A DNA stretch of 64,000 bases from assembly GCF_003672135.1 (NCBI RefSeq), contig NC_039510.1, positions 14,322,001-14,386,000 of the forward strand, read 5' to 3'. The position numbers and the translations under genes were made by a program. Each line of letters opens with the position of its first letter. Within the stretch, counting starts at the first letter, position 1. The notes beneath the pieces were generated by a model. The model saw nothing but the letters and a program-made list of their open reading frames with translations. It did no database searches and was not told the DNA's origin. Source of the DNA: Ooceraea biroi. Lineage: Eukaryota; Arthropoda; Insecta; Hymenoptera; Formicidae. Shown in pieces: positions 62,397-64,000 of this stretch.

Positions 62397-64000
62397 GTGA
62401 GTAATGTCGTCTGCAATGTGAATTATGTTACGGTGCATCCGCGATTTATGCACGGGCGTTAATGCTCGTTTAACCTGCGCGTTTCGCCGTGCATCAAGCT
62501 GAATCAAACCAACCTCGGTCGGCGATGATAATTAAGAACGGAGATTGAATACCATCGGCTTATTGTTAGTAGCAGGAATCACGGAAACGCGATTTTGAGA
62601 ATCTCGTCATGATCCGGAGATGTTCCGCCGGTCCAGTTGCAATTACAGCGTTAATTATAATATTTCTTCGTTTTCTCCATGTAATGTGAGATGCTGTTGT
62701 GATGCGCGTATTGCTTGTAATTCAATTATCGCCGTTTATCAGTTACCAGTCAGTTGCCATCTACATGCGAGCTTCTTTACATTTACAGCTTCAGTCTCAG
62801 CTGGTAATGCGGGACATTTTCTCCTTTTCTCTCTTTCTCTTTCTCTCTGTTTCTTGTATTTCTGCATTTTTTCCTACGAAACATGTATTTTTGTGCAACC
62901 CGAGGAATTAGTACATGCAAATGCAAGCAAGATGTATCACGTAAAACGCGGACACCATAATCGCGACCCGAAATGTTCAAGATACGCTAAGGGCGCTAAT
63001 TATCCGAACACGTGCGCTCCCCGCCATAACGAGGCGTTTTAATTAAAATTCGTTAATGCTGATATAAGTACGTTGACAGCTGGATAATGAAACAACACGC
63101 TTTTCATTCGCAGTTCCGCGAATTTTCCAAATAATTATGCCAATCCGATCTCTTGAGCGTTTTGTCAGTAACACAAACCTTTGAATTTTCTGCTATTGTC
63201 GCGTCGAGCAAGAAAATTCTTCGCGTGATTCTTGTCATATCATTCTAAGGATTTTGAATGATAATTCAGAATATCGTTGTTTTCAGCGTTATCGGCCTTC
63301 TTCTATACTAAGCAATTTGCGTCCGAAACGTTTTTGCATATTTATCGGCACAACAAAGGCGACCGAGTAATTCCGGTAGATTGTTCCATCCCCCGCGTAT
63401 ATACGTATATATACGAAATGTATATGAGGGGACCGTGTGTATGTGCGTGTGTATGTATGTATGCATGAAGACGGACGTATCTGTATACATCTAATTGTCA
63501 TTTGCATAAATTCGATTAGACGCAGATCCCGAGTTATTAGCGGTCATGAAAGTAAAACCTGGCAAAATGGGGCGCATGAATAATCAACTCTTGCCGGACG
63601 GGGACAAAGAGGATGCAGGAATTAGAATTAGGAATAGAGGCACGGGAATTTCGGAATAGTACGCGGCAGTATTGATAAATCAACAAGAGAGGTGGCCGGC
63701 ATACATTTTCACACTCGTCATTAACAGAATTTCAATTCTGGGAGGGCCAATTAATTCAAGCGCACTTAATACGGAAAACACATAAACCGATGAAATAGAA
63801 ATCTGATTTTTGCACCGAAATTGATGCGAATAAATTAATCGGACGACTATAATCTTAAAATATAAAACGACATGAGTGTCGTAAGAAAAATATAAAGATG
63901 CAATTGAAGAGAAGCACATTCCAATATTTTTATAGTTTAGATAGAAGAACAATTTACAATCATAAGTACAAGAATGAAAAAAGAAAAAATTAATGATGTT
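62397..64000 (+). other. Start of the next rhomboid intron
   Basis: Begins with a GTGAGT donor and runs off the right edge. No GASGG-type rhomboid exon is found in it. It is mostly AT-rich, with a pyrimidine-rich patch at about 62820-62870 and TG/TA-rich microsatellite-like DNA at about 63400-63470. Confidence 0.8.

Noticed and set aside
62397..64000. Search for the next rhomboid exon with the catalytic GxSG
   Set aside because: No such coding segment is found before the window ends.
1..64000. tRNA, rRNA, snRNA, CRISPR arrays, telomeric TTAGG repeats
   Set aside because: By eye I found no convincing tRNA boxes, no rRNA or snRNA core sequence, no regularly spaced repeat array and no telomeric repeat. 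A covariance-model scan would be more sensitive.

Overview
This window looks like gene-poor animal nuclear DNA, most likely from an insect and plausibly from an ant or another hymenopteran. The evidence is indirect. The coding signals are short exons with consensus GT...AG splice sites and a 9-kb intron. There is a mariner transposon with a TA target duplication and a Helitron-like 3' end. CpG is not depleted: there are CpG-rich blocks and pure (CG)n runs set among AT-rich blocks, as is common in Hymenoptera. There are many (GA)n/(CT)n microsatellites and no bacterial operon structure. The species assignment is inference.

The only host gene I can support is a rhomboid-family intramembrane serine protease on the + strand. 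Two internal exons are visible at 53110-53252 and 62284-62396, separated by a 9,031-bp phase-2 intron. Together they encode 85 continuous residues spanning the end of the first transmembrane region, the L1 loop with its WR motif, and the TM2 region with the HxxxN motif. The upstream exon(s) and the downstream exons carrying the catalytic Ser and His are not identified; the downstream ones lie beyond the window's right edge. The first 53 kb may be upstream introns, promoter region or intergenic DNA; the sequence alone does not tell which.

The rest is mobile elements and repeats. At 32054-33331 lies a 1,278-bp mariner element with perfect 33-bp inverted termini and a TA duplication, but its transposase is broken by a stop codon and a frameshift. 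At 40130-40719 lies a near-perfect palindrome with arms of about 282 bp and a 25-nt loop, followed within about 15 bp by a Helitron-like 3' fragment at about 40732-40929. Around 49.2-51.1 kb are a 54-bp direct repeat, a 426-bp MITE-like unit and a possible solo LTR. Smaller palindromes, tandem repeats, microsatellites, G-rich tracts and homopurine/homopyrimidine blocks are scattered through the window.

Most open reading frames here are products of GC-rich or pyrimidine-rich composition and resemble no protein I know. The longest (24774-25958, 394 codons) is reported only as doubtful.
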